From an uncultured candidate division Zixibacteria bacterium (GTDB taxonomy: Bacteria > Zixibacteria > MSB-5A5 > GN15 > PGXB01), in assembly GCA_937925655.1 (NCBI GenBank), contig CALAMC010000014.1:1-6793 (forward strand): 6,793 nt of DNA, in the 5' to 3' direction. The position numbers and the translations under genes were made by a program. The notes beneath the pieces were generated by a model. It saw only the letters and a program-made list of their open reading frames with translations, searched no databases and was not told where the DNA came from. Positions within the stretch are counted from its first letter, which is position 1; each line of letters starts with the position of its first letter. Shown in pieces: positions 4,804-6,793 of this stretch.

Positions 4804-6234
4804 ATGTATTATTCAAAAAGTGACCTTGTTGAAACAGAACATTTCAATTTTGAACGGGGCGTTTCATATCATCGTGATATGATGGCCTTTTGCCTCAATT
4901 TATATGCGGCCACCTTTTCGGATGGCACCAAAAATCAACCCGTGAACGCCCCGGCAGGGATGGAACGCCTTCGGGTATTCCGTGACGGTACATACATTAT
5001 CGGCCCGGATATGCCCGGCCAGTCCTTCATCCGGGTCGATGAATTTCCGGGCATCGATGGCGAAGGTATATTTCGTCGCCGTTTTAGACAGGTCGGGACA
5101 AATAACATCAACGATGATTCCTGCGTATCGGCGCGCCTTGGCCGGGATTTTGCGGGGCGGGAGATTTCCGCCGTAATCATGGCCGATAGCAAATCGCATT
5201 TTGGATTGCTGACCGAAAATCAAGATCATTTGATCCTGGCCGAATTGAAACGGCTGTTTCAAGCCATCGCCAACGCCAAAACGATTCAACGGGCCTTGGA
5301 AGATAAAATCCGTGTCCATTTCATGGTGGATGAGTTCAACAATATTATCTGGACAAGATTTCCCGAGGATACTATTGACGGTGTGGATATCAACGACCTG
5401 ATTTGCCGGGCTGTCCGGTCATTGACACAAACAGCCGAATCGGCGCATCCGGAAAATGGCCTCGCCCGATCGGAAAATATGAAAGTCTCGCATCTTAACC
5501 TCCTTGACCGTCCGTATCGGCTGATCTCCCTGCCGATATCCAAAGCAACCTCCATTTCGTATTTCAAAACCGAGAAGACGCTTATCGACGGACTATTACA
5601 TAAGCTGAAAGGAAAACTCGGGGCCATTTTGACAGCGGCGGATTATCTTGGCAGTGGTCGCCGGCTTTCCGATGATGAAAGCGGGCATATGGTCGGAATT
5701 ATCGAAATGGCCGCCGTGCAGTTGGAAACCATCCTCAACCGTTTTGAAGAGTATGTAAATCTGCCGGAATTGCAGGCAAAAAGCATGGACCTGGTAGCCT
5801 GTGTGAAAAACATGGCGTCCGTCAAGGCCGCCGGTGAATGTCCTATTCATGTAATATCGAGCCATGAAATGTTACCCGTCAAATCCGATGAACGCCTTAT
5901 GCGCATGGCTCTTTCGGAATTGATCGATAACGCGCGTGAATCAGAAACCAACCGTGACTCGATTAGGATGACTCTTGAACGTGACCCCGAACTGATTGTT
6001 ATAACCATTAGCGGCACCGGGCCTTCGACCGACACGATGCAACCCGTTTTAATGGAAAACATAGCGGATCCCTTTTTGTCGACCAAACCCGATCGCGCCG
6101 GTTTGGGGCTGACCATCGCCAAAAGGGCGATTGAGAGGTTGGGGGGCCGTCTTGAAATCGAGTGCTCGAATGCAGAAGGCTTTATGACCCGTCTTATATT
6201 CCCCACGCATTTTATGGAGACCAACGAAAAATGA
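4804..6234 (+). CDS. Cytosolic sensor histidine kinase with GAF/PAS-like input and degenerate catalytic boxes
   Basis: The 476 residues contain no membrane segment or signal peptide, so the kinase senses an internal cue or partner. Residues about 20-168 end in a GAF-like pattern (AVIMADSKSHFGLLTENQDH, 123-142, then helix AELKRLFQAIANA). Residues about 171-255 are PAS-like (VHFMVDEFNNIIW). The H-box is LLHKLKGKLGAI (264-275): H266 is kept, but the usual acidic residue after it is K267 and the proline is K271. The ATPase domain has the N-box SELIDNARES (N376), a poor G1 box (ISGTGPS, 402-408, lacking the D and second G), DPFLST (422-427) and GLGLTIAKR (433-441). GGGA 8 nt upstream is a modest ribosome site. 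The stop overlaps the regulator's start (ATGA), so the two form a pair. Confidence 0.85.
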   Translation: MYYSKSDLVETEHFNFERGVSYHRDMMAFCLNLYAATFSDGTKNQPVNAPAGMERLRVFRDGTYIIGPDMPGQSFIRVDEFPGIDGEGIFRRRFRQVGTNNINDDSCVSARLGRDFAGREISAVIMADSKSHFGLLTENQDHLILAELKRLFQAIANAKTIQRALEDKIRVHFMVDEFNNIIWTRFPEDTIDGVDINDLICRAVRSLTQTAESAHPENGLARSENMKVSHLNLLDRPYRLISLPISKATSISYFKTEKTLIDGLLHKLKGKLGAILTAADYLGSGRRLSDDESGHMVGIIEMAAVQLETILNRFEEYVNLPELQAKSMDLVACVKNMASVKAAGECPIHVISSHEMLPVKSDERLMRMALSELIDNARESETNRDSIRMTLERDPELIVITISGTGPSTDTMQPVLMENIADPFLSTKPDRAGLGLTIAKRAIERLGGRLEIECSNAEGFMTRLIFPTHFMETNEK

Positions 6235-6793
6235 AACTTGAAAATAAAACACAGGCCCGAATACTGCTGGTTGACGATGATGCCGTCTTCCGCATGGCAA
6301 CAGAAGCGGCTCTTAAAAACAACAACTACGATGTCATCTGCGCCGGGGGGGTCAGCGAAGCCTGTGAATATCTTAAACGCGATGATATTGACCTGGTCGT
6401 AACTGATTTCAAAATGAACGACGGAACCGGGCTGGATATTGTGGCCGAGGCCCGGCAGAGACATCGCGAAATAGCGGTGATAATACTCACGGCCTATGGA
6501 TCGATCAGCGACGCTGTCGAAGCCATGCGCCGGGGCGCCAGTTACTATATCGCCAAACCGGTCAAAACCGATGAATTACTTATGCAAATAGAAAAAGGTC
6601 TGGAAACCAAAAATCTACGCGAGGAACTCAACAATCTGCGCGAAGAGATCGCATGGAAGTATGGCTTCGACAGCATGGTCGGGACATCGGCACCGATGCG
6701 GCAATTAAAATCGCTGGCGGCGCGGGTGGCGGCAACCGATATATCGATCATCGTATCAGGCGAATCGGGCACCGGCAAAGAACTTCTGGCCAA
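6231..6793 (+). CDS. NtrC-family sigma-54-dependent response regulator, 3' partial
   Basis: The gene starts at ATG 6231, overlapping the kinase stop by 4 nt, and runs off the window after 187 codons. The receiver domain (about 10-125) has the acidic pocket VDDD (14-17), phosphoacceptor D59 in VVTDFKM, T87 in LTAYG and K109 in AKPV, all intact. A coiled linker (121-140, rich in E, L and R) leads to the AAA+ domain: SMVGTSAPMRQL (148-159) and Walker A GESGTGKE (177-184). Family members are phosphorylated by the partner kinase, oligomerise and use ATP to open sigma-54 promoters. The GAFTGA loop and DNA-binding domain lie beyond the window. Confidence 0.95.
   Translation, partial: MKLENKTQARILLVDDDAVFRMATEAALKNNNYDVICAGGVSEACEYLKRDDIDLVVTDFKMNDGTGLDIVAEARQRHREIAVIILTAYGSISDAVEAMRRGASYYIAKPVKTDELLMQIEKGLETKNLREELNNLREEIAWKYGFDSMVGTSAPMRQLKSLAARVAATDISIIVSGESGTGKELLA

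Noticed and set aside
5847..6464. 205-codon minus-strand frame
   Set aside because: It is opposite the kinase ATPase domain and the regulator's receiver domain, both of which have clear motifs.

Overview
The window looks like a chromosomal piece of a Gram-negative, LPS-making bacterium. It carries kdsB (CMP-Kdo synthetase) directly upstream of pyrG (CTP synthase), and a cytosolic two-component pair with an NtrC-type, sigma-54-dependent regulator. The species cannot be named from the sequence. The divergent KdsB and the REP/RAYT content would fit an uncultured FCB-like lineage, but that is only a guess.

Layout. (1) 1-63 is the possible tail of an unidentified gene. (2) 60-761 is a compact mobile unit. 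Two perfect 57-bp inverted repeats with GTAG heads (REP elements) flank a full-length REP-associated tyrosine transposase (RAYT, 167-658). A 17-bp perfect palindrome lies in front of the transposase gene and a degenerate REP-like hairpin lies behind it. (3) 823-1785 is an AT-rich orphan gene, roughly one third GC against more than half in pyrG. Its product is unrecognised as a whole but carries a residue pattern like that of GIY-YIG nucleases. (4) 1786-2060 is intergenic and holds palindromes, including a diverged REP cluster (1939-2064) whose outer GTAG overlaps the pyrG stop codon. (5) 4632-2061, minus strand, is a tight operon: a 46-aa small ORF overlapping kdsB, then kdsB, then pyrG 2 nt later. 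A TTGACA/TATAAT promoter sits in front of it, and a 15-bp palindrome covers the small ORF's start codon. (6) 4633-4803 is the rest of the divergent control region. (7) 4804-6793, plus strand, is a GAF/PAS-like histidine kinase with degenerate catalytic boxes, overlapping by 4 nt an NtrC-type response regulator that runs off the window.

How the genes work together. PyrG makes the CTP that KdsB uses to activate Kdo for the LPS inner core, so the minus-strand operon is metabolically coherent. kdsA, often found after pyrG, is not present. The space downstream of pyrG is instead REP cluster, orphan gene and RAYT unit, which suggests an accessory insertion zone. The kinase/regulator pair is transcribed divergently from the Kdo operon and shares its upstream region. 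Its signal and targets cannot be read from this window.
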